From NCBI GenBank assembly GCA_029204225.1, contig MU831558.1, positions 126,001 through 183,201 of the forward strand: a DNA stretch of 57,201 bases. Direction: 5' to 3'. Positions 25,471 through 35,574 of the stretch are shown piece by piece. The notes below the pieces were generated by a model. That model was not told where the DNA came from. It was given only the letters and a program-made list of their open reading frames with translations, and did no database searches. This DNA is from Diphasiastrum complanatum (taxonomy: Eukaryota > Streptophyta > Lycopodiopsida > Lycopodiales > Lycopodiaceae). Every line of letters begins with the position of its first letter. The stretch's first letter is position 1. The position numbers and the translations under genes are program-made.

Positions 25471-25839
25471 ATTTATGGATTAACTTACTTGGAGGAATGT
25501 TTTTTGTCATGTAAGAGGTTGGGATAACAATATGGACCAGTCATCCAATCCTAAGAACTAATAATATGATGTAACTTGTTATAAACAATGAAATTTTTCA
25601 TCTGAAGTCCAATTGGATTAAATGATAGCCAGTTTGCTCATAAGTAGACATAATAGGCAACTAAAGTATAATTTATGTGCCACAAATGAGTAAGTAAATT
25701 CTTGCAATGATCAAATGTTTAGAAATTTGATCATGCACATAAGTACAAATATAGGAGAAATATATTATTTTTCCACCATTCTTACCTTTTCTCCTTTTTG
25801 AAATTGTGAATTAAGTTTATTTCAAAACATAAAGTATCC
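25471..25839. other. No gene recognised
   Basis: AT-rich sequence between R3 and the LTR. Nothing is recognised on either strand. It may include the U3 start of the following LTR. Confidence 0.4.
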
Positions 25840-26466
25840 TAGTTTAGTCCTATTTTGGTAAATTGTCAATAAGAGGCAAAACTCATTTTAGACTTAGAGA
25901 TAAACTTTTTGAAGTTATATTAGTTTAAAATGCATTCAATAAACACTTTTTGAAAGTGTGGGAAAGTTGGTAGTCGAGTTTGAGAGAGATTCAAATTTGA
26001 ACTTTGGGTACATTGAATCTAGACCCAAAAATAGTAGGGTTTACATTTTGGAGGGAAAGCCAAGTGGCCAAATAGGGTTTGGACACTCTATAAAAGGATG
26101 TAACTCGTGGAGAGACACATCTTCTCTCTTCTATCTCTCATTTCATCATTATACATGGTTCTCTTTGGGTTCTACTACTCATTGGTGCACTATCTTGGTG
26201 ATATCTTGCAATCTTGTGTGTAGAATGCTCATATTTTGTTATTTTTGGTTCTACACGTGTGAAATACAGTAGGGTACTGTAATTGTGTAAACAACAAACA
26301 TATTTTATGTTTTGGTTCATGTTTGATCGATATCTCTTAGAGTTTACATCTCATTTTGTATGTAGATGCTGATTTTTCTACATTGGCAGGATTGTTGGTT
26401 TGCTCCTTATTGTAACCAAAGATCAGGGACATGGATTGGATCTTGAATGATTTGAAATCATTCACA
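25840..26466 (+). mobile_element. LTR of copia C family (plus orientation)
   Basis: Reverse complement of the two conserved blocks of 10350-11598. It ends GAAATCATTCACA at 26466 but is not followed by a primer site, so it is a 3' or solo LTR. It has a TATA box at 26090. The start is uncertain because the U3 ends of the two copies differ. Confidence 0.8.
26090..26098 (+). promoter_or_regulatory. TATA box of the copia C LTR
   Basis: TATAAAAGG in the middle of the LTR. The reverse-oriented copy has the matching CCTTTTATA at about 11200-11210. Transcription would start about 30 bp downstream, near 26120-26130. Confidence 0.7.
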
Positions 26467-26963
26467 TGTGATAAGTTTTTAACTTCACAAATTTTTAATC
26501 CATACTTCAATTCAAAGTTTTATCTTAAATTTAGTATAAACAATCATTTTAACTTAGAAAATTTGAGTTTTTTTTATTTAGTTTGATTGTAATATTTCAT
26601 GTCAGGCACAAGCCCAATGTTAGAAACTCAGGTGGAGCGTGACTTTACAATGAAATAGAATACATAACCATTGGTTATTATTCTTTGGATGACAAGTGTT
26701 CCATGCTGCACTACAACACCTCTAGGGTGACTCGTTTTGAAAACTTGTTCTAGTATCCAGTTGTGACAAAGAAACTCAAAAATCCAATGACAGGTTTCGT
26801 GGCTTGTCCCTACCAAAAGTCACAACAAGTAATCAATCATTTAAATGATATTTTTTCTCACCTAGATGATTGAGTTTTAGATTTATTTAGTGGCAGCAGC
26901 ACTACGAGCGTATGTGTTGTTCAGAAAAACAGACATGTTGTTGTAGTAGATTTACATTTTAAT
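26467..26963. other. No gene recognised
   Basis: AT-rich sequence after the LTR. A 62-codon minus-strand open stretch (26628-26816) has no recognisable domain. The words CATGTCAGGCACAAGCCC and CAACACCTCTAGGGTGACTC do not match anything known to me. Confidence 0.4.
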
Positions 26964-27230
26964 TTGGTTGAATCTGTAAAAATGAGAATAAAATTTCTTT
27001 CAGTTTTGCTAGATGAATTGGCTGAGGTAGGAAAGAGTTCAAATAACGAGGACTTAGTAATTCCCTTGTCCAAGGAGCCCCAGTCTCCTGCTAGCGGAAA
27101 AGTCGGTAATACAGGGGAGTTTACTGATGTTCTAGTTCAAGACTATAGTATGGTTACAATTGTCGATGAAGTTTTGGAAGAGTCACTTGACTCTAGAGTG
27201 GCTCCTCCAAAAAAAAAAAAAACGTAAATA
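26964..27230 (+). CDS. Exon-like open frame, unknown, basic C-terminus
   Basis: 87 codons opening MVESVKMRIKFLSVLLDELA, then an acidic middle (TIVDEVLEESLDSRV) and a short basic end APPKKKKT, caused by a run of about 14 A. Amino-acid composition looks coding, unlike the AT-rich flanks. No family is recognised. It could be a captured exon. The lysine run would resemble a nuclear localisation signal if translated. Confidence 0.3.
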
Positions 27231-28082
27231 ATCTTGATTATTTTTTAAAGTAATGAATTCTATTTTATTTCAAAAAAAAGTCTGTTTATATTCTCTAAAA
27301 TATTGTGTCTTGAAATATTTTTGATTAATTTAATGTTCTTAATTTTGCTTTCAATAAGAAAATAATATTTGACAATTTTTTAATTATATAAATTTAAGTA
27401 TTTCAAATATTCTAAAAAATTAAAATATTCGTGATTCTATTTAAACATTAATAACCATTATCAAAATTACAATTGCAATGAATTATTAGATTTACAATAT
27501 TCTAATTTTTTTGATGTTTTTTATAATGATTTTTTGGAGACAATATTATTTGAGATTTATAGAGGGAAAGATTTTTTTCAAGGTGATTCAATTTTTTTCA
27601 CAAATCATGTAATCTCGGTTACTGTAGAATAATTCCATTTGCAATCATTTAATGTTTAAATATTCAATGACCTTACAATGATATTTGAAATATAAACTAG
27701 GAGTTAAAAAATATGAAAATTTAAAAATTTTGATTAAAATTTTTGCTACAATTTTACAAATATTTTTTATTATACAAGAATTATCATTTGATTTTTTTTT
27801 TAAATTCAGAAATTAAAATTAAAATTTTTGTTTTAAATAAACAATTTTTTTTTTGTTATTCTAGTGGTTGTGTATCTAATAATTTTATTTTAAATCATAT
27901 TATTATTTCATATAAGTTAATTTGCAGTTATTAATCAAAATATATTAACAAAATTTCAGTAACATGATTAATTTTCTTACAAAATACAACATTTTTTTTA
28001 GTATTACAATATATTTTTCTTGAGCATTTTAAATATGGAGATTTTTGAAAAAAAATTGAGAAAATCTTAAAAAACTTTATTC
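27231..28082. other. Extremely AT-rich block, no gene
   Basis: About 850 bp made almost wholly of A and T, with poly-T and AATAT words. No usable reading frame is seen. It borders a copia RNase H end. The composition is like scaffold/matrix attachment regions, but function is not shown. Confidence 0.6.
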
Positions 28083-28264
28083 GAAAAAAGTTTTTCTCAG
28101 GACAAATGATCCTCGAATACTACTCCACATCTGAAATGGTCGTAGACATATTCACCGAGGATCTTCTCATGATCAAGCAACAAAAATTCTTCAACATGCT
28201 GAACCTGATGAAGACACTCAAGGCACCAACCGTGATCTTAAGGAAGATTATTCTTGGAGATTAA
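28083..28264 (+). pseudogene. pol: Copia RNase H C-terminal fragment
   Basis: One frame reads GQMILEYYSTSEMVVDIFTE, DLLMIKQQKFFNMLNLMKTL and ends at TAA near 28264. The VVDIFTExL...K..KF..ML.LM pattern is the usual tail of copia polyproteins just before the 3' LTR. It has no upstream RT; AT-rich sequence precedes it. Confidence 0.7.
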
Positions 28265-29125
28265 GCTCATAGTATTCTCGTTGTTTCAATTTCATTCAAG
28301 ACTCTTTATGCACATTCTTGATCGTTGAATTAATCATTGATCTAGGATCAAATACAACTTCTTAGGTTTTCTGTCTACTCATCTGATACTTGCAAGTATC
28401 ATAGTTTTTTCAGTTTTATTATTCTGCATATTTAGTCGTGTTTCTTAACAAAAACTGCAATACCTGCAAAACTACTCTCATTATATGTGCAGACTAATGC
28501 TTGATATTATACATGGGTTTTCTATGCAGCAGTTCGTTGACACCTTTGACAATCTACATAGAATTAAATCAGCCGAGCTATTGGAAGGACGAATATTTCG
28601 ACCTTCCGACAAATCTTTATCTCCGGAGTAAAGAGTATCCATTTCTATCAATGTTCACATTCGATTGTCATTTCAAACTATTTGGAAAAGCTCGAAGACT
28701 TGGCCATCTCCGACTACTTTGACGATTGACTCATCCGACTACTTCGACGATCGACTCATCCGACTACTTCGACGATCGACTCATCCGTCTACTTCGATTA
28801 TCGACTCATCTGACTGATATACACATACATGATTGTACAGATGTCATAGTACATCAAATATATGTAAAGTACATTCACAACCAACATCTAGTTAGACTAA
28901 ACTAGTCTTGTAATTATAGATTAGCTAAGGAATTATTGTAATCGCAAGTATGTTGCGTATACATATATACATCCAGCTCGCATTCACTGGGAGAGCAAAA
29001 GATTGAGCATCAGAAGTTACGCCACATTAAGGGTGTAACCACTTGTGTTGTTCATGCCCCATATTGAGAAAATGCTCTTATGTCAAGCATTCACATAAAC
29101 AACACCTTCTACTATCTGTGTCTAA
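28265..29125 (+). mobile_element. Likely 3' LTR of the preceding copia fragment
   Basis: Follows a copia polyprotein end, where the LTR should be. It contains a TATA-like GTATACATATATACATC (about 28955-28971) and ordinary LTR-like text, ending near a short GT run (29133-29149). The ends are not fixed because no second copy is in the window. Confidence 0.45.
28710..28809. repeat. Four tandem 25-bp units
   Basis: Four back-to-back copies of a 25-bp unit made of CCGACTACTT, CGACGATCGA and CTCAT. Copies two and three are identical, and the first and fourth have a few changes. The unit holds the palindromes CGATCG and TCGACGATCGA (partial). Confidence 0.93.
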
Positions 29126-29191
29126 TTTCAATATGTGTGTGTGTGTGTTGTAATTGATTGCATTTACTCAATTGCTGATCTCGATTTCCAG

Positions 29192-29287
29192 ACTAAAATT
29201 TTTGAGGATTCGATCTTGTGCTCGATACATGCCAAGAGGGTGATGTTGATGCCCAAAGACATGCTTCTTGTCATGAGGCTTCGAAAC
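29192..29287 (+). pseudogene. Histone H3 C-terminal exon fragment
   Basis: Translation reads TKIFEDSILCSIHAKRVMLM and continues PKDMLLVMRLRN. The pattern FED-x2-LC-x-IHAKRV-x2-MPKD is the H3 C-terminal signature (the last alpha helix region of the histone fold). An acceptor-like TCGATTTCCAG precedes it at 29181-29191, so it looks like the last exon of an intron-containing H3 or H3-variant gene. Key changes (ARR to VMR near the end, no stop codon) and abrupt fusion to a reverse-oriented copia piece at 29290 show it is a fragment. Which H3 class it came from cannot be told. Confidence 0.8.
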
Positions 29288-29289
29288 AC

Positions 29290-29575
29290 CTATGACAACA
29301 TTTTTAAGTCAGGCTTCACCCAGAGGCAAGTTCCTCTTGAAATAGGGCCTGTCCCACCCCGAAAAAGAAGAAGAAGCAAACACAGCCCAAGCGGGCAAAA
29401 CCCAAGGCTAGTGTCTTCGTCGAATATAACATCCCTACTGATGATGAAGGCATTTGTGGCCGGATTGTACAGCTTGTATCCTTTTGTGCCATCAGGATAC
29501 CCGACAAAAATGCATCTCTGTCCTTTGGGGTCCAGTTTTCTCCTCTTCTCCTTTGGCACATGTGCGAATGCAATT
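29290..29575 (-). pseudogene. pol: Copia integrase C-terminal fragment
   Basis: The minus strand reads MPKEKRRKLDPKGQRCIFVG, YPDGTKGYKLYNPATNAF and IISRDVIFDED. This is the conserved block after the copia integrase core (KLD-K...C.FVGY...KGY.L..P....I.SRDV.FDE). Both ends are abrupt. It sits between two plus-strand exon-like pieces (29192-29287 and 29615-29722). Confidence 0.85.
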
Positions 29576-29614
29576 TGAATTATAATTTAACAATTTTTCG
29601 TTGTAATCTTTCAG

Positions 29615-29722
29615 TCTTTGCAACAAGACGATGCTTTCAACTACGAATGGTTTTCCATTTGGAATGTTAAATCATTCTTGGATTGGTATATGCTGCAAAC
29701 TCCAAATGCTAATATACGTGAG
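29615..29722 (+). other. Exon-like piece, unknown gene
   Basis: Exactly 36 codons between an acceptor (CTTTCAG) and a donor (GTAAAT): SLQQDDAFNYEWFSIWNVKS, then FLDWYMLQTPNANIRE. The Trp-rich, well-formed sequence looks coding. I do not recognise the family. A second coding-like stretch is at 29862-29992. Confidence 0.4.
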
Positions 29723-29861
29723 GTAAATTTCTCAGCTTCTAGTATCATGATGATATCATGTTAACTTTGTGTAATTATATATTTTTTTGACACTAGCTAT
29801 TACATACACTCGATGTCTTAGATTTGTAGTTCCAATGTCTTGAAGTATCAACAAATGCTAT

Positions 29862-29992
29862 TCATCAGTTTTGACACGGAAAGTTGCAAATCCCTACAAG
29901 CAAGAAAGTGTTGCGGATGAAGGTGCCCTAGAGGTGGATAGTGAGGTTGCGGTGCTTGAGGATCTGCCTCAGGCACTTATGATTGAAATGTA
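29862..29992 (+). other. Second exon-like piece ending in a stop
   Basis: One frame reads SVLTRKVANPYKQESVADEG, ALEVDSEVAVLEDLPQALMI, EM, stop. It could be a last exon of the same gene as 29615-29722, but no acceptor joins the two in phase. Unknown family. Confidence 0.35.
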
Positions 29993-30239
29993 AATATAAA
30001 AATACAAATACAAATGTATAGAAAGATATCATCACATGATGATGCATAGAACATATAGGCAAACAGAAAGTGGGCTATTATTGAAAGCCACAAATTTTTA
30101 TTTTGATTTTAAGAACAATGTACATTTTCAACATACTGAATACTATTTGTTTGATGAAGTCTTGAATTCATTTGAGACAGTTTTGTATTGACTTTTTTGA
30201 AAGGTACATTGTTGCACGTCTACCATCCCAATGTTTATT

Positions 30240-30931
30240 TATTTGGTTTTGACGATTTCTATGCTTCTATTTAGTAGCAACACTAGAGCATAAGCAAAGC
30301 AAACAAGAGAGATCTCTCCCTTCCAATGGGCGCCCTACTACCCTCATATAGATGGCCCATGGACCCCTCCAATGCACTATGGAGTTCCATGCTCATCCAA
30401 TGAGAGAGAGAGAAGCCTAGGGGAGTTAAAGAATCTCCAAGAGCCTCCATAGGCTTATGGAAGGTCAAGAGACTCCTTCCATAACCTATGACTCTTTGAA
30501 TGCCTTTCTTGTGGGAGTTGGGAACTCAATGGACACTCTAGAAGGGCGCCCTCCTACTAGGTCCCATTGCCCAAGTTGTACATGTATACTTTGGTCCTAG
30601 ACCAATAAAGTGATATGGTTCAAGGTTGAGGCCCAAGGTTTAAAAAAATAGTCGTCCAATGACTTTCTAGCACCTCTCTAGGTTCCATACCTCCATCCAA
30701 GGCATAGACACCTACCTGCCCTTTAACAAGGACACTAGTACCTTAATCTAAGACACCTACCCTTAATACTAAGGGTACCCCTTATCCAAGGGTCACATGA
30801 CTCCATACCTCTGACTAAGGTATAGTCACTTGTTTGCCCTTATCCAAGGGCACATACCCTTAATTCTAAGGGTACCTTGCCATTCAGCCCCCAACACTAA
30901 ATGGACTAATAGGGGTCTGAAGTATTGCTAG
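30240..30931. other. Non-coding block with hairpin-forming words
   Basis: No gene is seen. Between 30700 and 30880 the words ACCCTTA...TAAGGGT and CTTATCCAAGGG recur and can pair with each other. CTAAGGGTACC occurs twice (30768, 30858). The block reads like a U3 region of a minus-strand LTR, but no partner copy is present. Confidence 0.4.
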
Positions 30932-31327
30932 TTACATAGGTATGTAGCAATACAAATCTGCAAAAACCCATAAAAAACTATATATCATGTAAATATTCAG
31001 ATACACATCTAAACGATTGATGAAAAACTCAAAGTAAAAAATTCTCCAAAACTTACAATTGCATTTGAGTTTGGCATTTGAACTTACACCTTCCACTCTA
31101 ATTTCCTTATGCATGTAGACATGTTGAACCAAGACCTCTGAAATGGATCGACCACCAAAAGAAACTTTGAAGTCTAAAATTCTACCTTTCCAAAAGCTCC
31201 TAATCCATATTTGATTTTCTATTTTTACCAAAAATGCCTCTTGATGAGGGATGCATGAAAACCCACTGAAATCTTCTATAGATACGTGGTATCCATGATC
31301 TATTAGAGTCTTTTTCATTACAAACAA
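30932..31327 (-). CDS. 131-codon open frame, unknown
   Basis: Opens MFVMKKTLIDHGYHVSIEDF and includes SGFSCIPHQEAFLVKIENQI and a hydrophobic, Tyr-rich C-terminus (YLNIYMIYSFLWVFADLYCY), which could form one membrane segment. No domain is recognised. It may be chance in AT-rich sequence. Confidence 0.22.
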   Translation of the reverse strand: MFVMKKTLIDHGYHVSIEDFSGFSCIPHQEAFLVKIENQIWIRSFWKGRILDFKVSFGGRSISEVLVQHVYMHKEIRVEGVSSNAKLKCNCKFWRIFYFEFFINRLDVYLNIYMIYSFLWVFADLYCYIPM

Positions 31328-32029
31328 AACTGAGAGATTGCTTCATCGTCTACGGCTTTTGGAAGCCATTACAAAGCTAAAAGAAGATGAACAATAGAGT
31401 TTGAAACTAAAAGTAGAGGAAATAGTATGAAAATAAAAAATCAAATTTGTGATAAATACAGGTAGTCTGTCGTAAATCATATATGTTAATCTAACTACGG
31501 TTAGATCAAAATAGACTTACTTTAACCACAAGTGTTAAGTCTCGGGCACTCAGAATACTCACGGGAAACAATTACGGTCGAATCACAAGCCCGACGGGAG
31601 TTTTGAGTTGTAAAAAAATATGACCAGAAAGTTCCAAAAAAAAATTGACCAACAAACAACGTTATGGTCTTTCACATGTGTAAATATGTGACTGGGCCAA
31701 GTGTATGTCGAATAGTTGAAAAGTCAAAAACAACATCTTGACAAAAGGCCCGTTTGGTGTTCAAAACTCCTCTAATGGGTTAGAATTAGTTCTAGGCCAG
31801 TCTGAGAAAGAATCAATGAGACATCAAGGAAAAACTATGGAAAAAGACTAAAATTACACTATTAGCCAGTTGAAACTAATCGAATCCATCAGGTTAGATT
31901 ACACTCCTCACATACATTGAGATCCAGTAATCTTGGACTTCACGGATAAATGAATCTAAGATCAGGTCGATCATTACCCAAAAGAGTCGGCAACCAAACA
32001 CCAAACTTACCTAGAGTTGTAGCTGCGCC
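31328..32029. other. No gene recognised
   Basis: AT-rich sequence with scattered CGs (tctcgggcactcagaatac, cacgggaaacaattacggtc). No frame or repeat partner is seen in the window. Text before 32030 may be the leader of the gag fragment that follows. Confidence 0.35.
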
Positions 32030-32300
32030 AATCGAAGTTGAAGTAGGAGTAGCTGAGATGGATCCAATGGATCAACCTCTACCTATGCTATCCTTTTAAA
32101 AAATCCAAAGGGAACCTCACCTCGAAATGCCAAAATATGATGAGTCAACAGATTCCATCAGATTTTTGCAGATCTATGAACAAGCGTGCGAGATTTATGA
32201 TGAACATGAAAAAACTAAATGTTTCGAGCCACAAAGCTTTGTTAGCTTTTGAGCTCGTGTCTACAGAAACATAGGCATAAACTATCCCAGACCATAATCG
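32030..32300 (+). pseudogene. gag: Gypsy-type gag fragment
   Basis: The plus strand reads MDPMDQPLPMLSF, stop, and then EMPKYDESTDSIRFLQIYEQ and ACEIYDEHEKTKCF. This is the same block as LPKFDDNVDPHIF...FENACEVYGEYTDNAKVNCF in the minus-strand gag at 477-1929, so both belong to related gypsy lineages. It is cut shortly after and runs into an LTR-like region. Confidence 0.6.
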
Positions 32301-33050
32301 CCACATAACGATTTCAGCTGAAGGAAGACACGAAGGCGAAGACCTCGAAGGTCAAATGTTCGAAGATCGGAGGAGCTCAAAGACGAAGCCAAAGGCCGAA
32401 CAAGACATGAAGATGAAGGAGACTCGAAGACCGAAAGACATCAGATCTTTATGCTCCAACTACAACGAAGATCAAGCAAGTACCAGGAGGATGCCCACCT
32501 CCACAGACGATGCTAAAGCCAATCTCAATGCCGTGCCTAACCAACCTTCCTTGTAATCATTGATTAACTTAAATTTTTTTCTCTCCATCTGTATAAACAG
32601 ATCAAACACGAGAGAATCGGTTGACCATCAAACTGGTTGAATACCAATGTGAGCTAGGAATAGAGCTGCCAACCGATGTCCAAGAAGTTAGCTAATAAGT
32701 GAGACAATCTGGTAGTATTCAGAGACATAGCTTCTCTTGTGTCGACGTGCTATGTGGGTTTGTCACAATAACACTCTTACAAAAAGGATCATAGATAATA
32801 CATTAGCTTAAATGCACATCTAGTTTTATCTTGAATAATCTTGAATGCTTGGATGTCTGATTGTTGTCCATACATGTTCAATTGTTTATTCTTTATTCCG
32901 CACACTGGTTCATCTTTGTTGAATGTTTACACAAATTATAACATAGATCAATAGTGTCTATCTACACTCTAGAAGATTGTAGATCTGATCTAGCAAGTAG
33001 TAGCCGGTAGACAGAATGACTTCCATCCAGGTCACATCACATTCTCAACA
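32301..33050 (+). mobile_element. LTR-like region upstream of a primer site
   Basis: It ends CACATTCTCAACA just before a tRNA primer site, so its 3' edge should be an LTR end. A TATA-like CTGTATAAACAG is at 32588-32599. A 66-codon charged frame (32356-32556) is probably incidental. The 5' edge is not determined because there is no second copy. Confidence 0.5.
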
Positions 33051-33051
33051 G

Positions 33052-33159
33052 TGGTATCAGAGCGACTGAAATTCGTGTCCATCCAACCACTCTGAATCTC
33101 TTTAGTGGTATCAAAGTGACTGAAATTTGTGTCACATCCAATGACTCTGAATTTTTCAA
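33052..33159 (+). promoter_or_regulatory. Primer-binding site, tandemly duplicated
   Basis: TGGTATCAGAGCGACTGAAA at 33052 is repeated 54 bp later as TGGTATCAAAGTGACTGAAA at 33106. The following text is duplicated too (TTCGTGTCCATCCAA... and TTTGTGTCACATCCAA..., both then CTCTGAAT/GACTCTGAAT). Confidence 0.8.
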
Positions 33160-34370
33160 AATAGACACATGAAAAGAAGTTGAAGTTGTTTTTCATGTCT
33201 TTATGGTTTTTCAACCAATTGATCAAAGAGAAAGCCATCTGAGAAGGGGTTAAAGTAGTCTTCATCACCTGCTTTACACCAAGGAAGTTCTTGGAAGACT
33301 CATTTCTCCTGTTGAGCGAGATCAGAATAGGTAAACAAAAAAGGGTCCAAGACTAATCAAGCATCTACGATCCAAATGTAACACTACCCTAACTCCCAAT
33401 CATGTAGTGATCATCTGGTTTCTAGTTGGGTTACCATGAATCATCAAGAGAGAGCTCAAACGATGGGAGCAGTAGTATGCCACGTTGCAAGAAGCCATGG
33501 AAGATGCAATCAAGAAAACTTGATGAGAGATCTGATGATGATTTGAGCCACAACTATACACCAACCCATCATTCAACTCCCTCGATCGCATCTATTTCCA
33601 ACGCTTTCGACATGTCGAATGATCTATTGATGAAACAAGTCACTAAAACTTTAGTAGATGGAACAAACAATGCACAGCCCAATTTGACCATAAACTAAAG
33701 GCCTAGCAGAGTGCTATCGCATCATCATCCATAACGCCAGAACAGGATCAGTCATAGGATCCTCAAAGAGAGAACATATGGTGTCCGGGTTGTACCTAGA
33801 ATCATACTACTAGTGAGTATCCAATTTTGAAGCAAAATCTAAAACTGACACATCAATATTTCCATTTATGTAACTCATCATCTCACAAAACTATGTTATG
33901 CCCATTTAACTCCAGGATTATCCAACAGAAAAGAGCACAGTTTCAAACCTCTCACTCTTATTATTAGGGGTCATCCAGTGCGACACCGCAGTTTGGAACA
34001 CCAATGAATCCGCAATGATGGCATTACCAACACCATCAGGGCCATACAATAATCAAGTGGCCCAGGTAAATTTGACAACAACAGAGCATGACACTCCATC
34101 ACAGCCAGAGCATCAACAATGGTATGCACTGGATGAACCATTTGTCAATCTAGCCATCAACGAGTATTATGCTATATACACTACAACCTTGGCACCAATA
34201 TAATAATCTCCAAGTGAATATCTTCAAGAATCCTATCACATGCAAACCAAAAGGACACTTGTGGAGCATAAACCACCCAACCAACATGAAGAGACTAGTC
34301 AATACCCTAACCCTTCAACCCAAGCCACAGTGAATGAATACAAATTTGGTGAGTCAAGGATTTAGATATG
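33160..34370 (+). pseudogene. Probable decayed gag/linker region
   Basis: This follows the primer site. Recognisable protein-like pieces are MGYHESSRESSNDGSSSMPR with SHNYTPTHHSTPSIASISNA (33426-33698) and PSGPYNNQVAQVNLTTTEHD with HQQWYALDEPFVNLAINEYY (34020-34200). The Gln/Ser/Thr/Pro-rich composition suits a retroelement gag linker. No zinc knuckle is seen. Frames are interrupted many times. Assignment is by position. Confidence 0.35.
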
Positions 34371-35073
34371 TTGGCTGAACTCTAAATTTTTTTACTCCAA
34401 CACATACTTGAGATTGTGTGGATCTCATAGACATTTTCATTAAGTAATTGCTTACTTATGAGGATAGTAGTCTATAAGTGCTTGTGTGCAAAGTTCAGTC
34501 TATATCTCCAGATTTATAGGAGACAAATAAATATAGTAAGATACGGATAATTGCTGATTTCTTGCATATGATGCTAGAAATGAGAATGTTAACTCGTTAG
34601 AGTAACTGCAGTACTATGGTTTGAGTTATAATTGTCTGAGACTTGATGGATCTCCTAGAGATTTTAGATGATTGAATTGTTCTATTTAGGAATATTTAAA
34701 TATTCTAACAATATTTACACCAAGAAGCATTATTTTTTACAAGAAATTGAAATGGAATTTCTTCAGCTTTCAGATTTGATTTCTGAAATAAAATAAAATC
34801 ACCCAGTGTTTCATGTAATTGGGATTACATGAAGGTGATGAATTTGTTTTTGGATACTATCAAAATCAACCCATTTGGAAGATTTATAACTTAGTGTATC
34901 TTTGGGGATTTAGTATTCATGAGTAGAGACAAGCAATTTAAATATTGTTACATCTCTAGATATTTATTCAGGTGGAAAGATCGAACTAAGAATAATGGTT
35001 CATGGGTAAGATTTGAAAGCTTAAGAAATAGTTTCATATTTTCTATTTCTCGTTTTGAGGACGAAACCTGTTT
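34371..35073 (+). pseudogene. pol: Gypsy polyprotein 3' end
   Basis: The last part (34919-35086) reads MSRDKQFKYCYISRYLFRWK, then DRTKNNGSWVRFESL and SRFEDETCLREEEC. The YLFRWKDR...SWVRFESL text is chromodomain-like, and the FEDET tail before a purine tract and LTR is typical of gypsy integrase ends. Upstream, 34371-34900, no frame can be followed. It is followed by the polypurine tract and LTR. Confidence 0.6.
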
Positions 35074-35086
35074 AAGGGAGGAAGAA
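35074..35086 (+). promoter_or_regulatory. Polypurine tract
   Basis: AAGGGAGGAAGAA lies directly against the LTR start. This primes plus-strand DNA synthesis in LTR elements. Confidence 0.85.
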
Positions 35087-35574
35087 TGTTACGGCCATAT
35101 TCAGTTATGGACATGAAATAGTCCTAATACAGTAGACCGGCCCTCTAGTGTTCAAGATTATTGGTCATGCCGAGATTTAATTCCATGTAGAGGGCTATTG
35201 GTGACTAATGACCTCGAGAGGACCCAGACACTCTAGTTGAGACATATGGAGTAGTGCAAGTATGTGTGACGGATATAGGTAGGATGAATGCTTGAAGAGC
35301 TGTGATCTATTTATAGTTGACCTGCATGGGAATTGCATGTGGTCATGCATAGGATCCTACTCTTTATATATTGAGGTAGAGATTATCCCATCGACGACTT
35401 TGATCTAGATTACTTGTAGAGCTCTTCTCCTCTTGCTATCATATGGCATGGCTTGGGGGCTAGATCCAGGAGGCATCTCCAGGAGGGATCTAGGATTGGT
35501 TGGGTGGTTTTGCTCCATAGTCTCTCTTGTGTTTTTCTATTATCATCTTAGGGGTTTTCCTAGTGGTCATTACA
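35087..35574 (+). mobile_element. 3' LTR of a gypsy G-family element
   Basis: Begins TGTTACGGCCATATTCAG and ends TGGTCATTACA. Same family as 13930-14418. The base flank after it is atatg, which does not match the ctcaa flank before 13930, and copia A does not resume here. The two LTRs therefore probably belong to different insertions. Confidence 0.92.

Noticed and set aside
28710-28809. Possible CRISPR-like direct repeats
   Set aside because: The units are contiguous with no spacers, there are no cas genes and the host is a plant.
29135-29578. 147-codon plus-strand frame as one gene
   Set aside because: It is a chimera: GT repeat, histone H3 exon fragment, then antisense of a copia integrase fragment.
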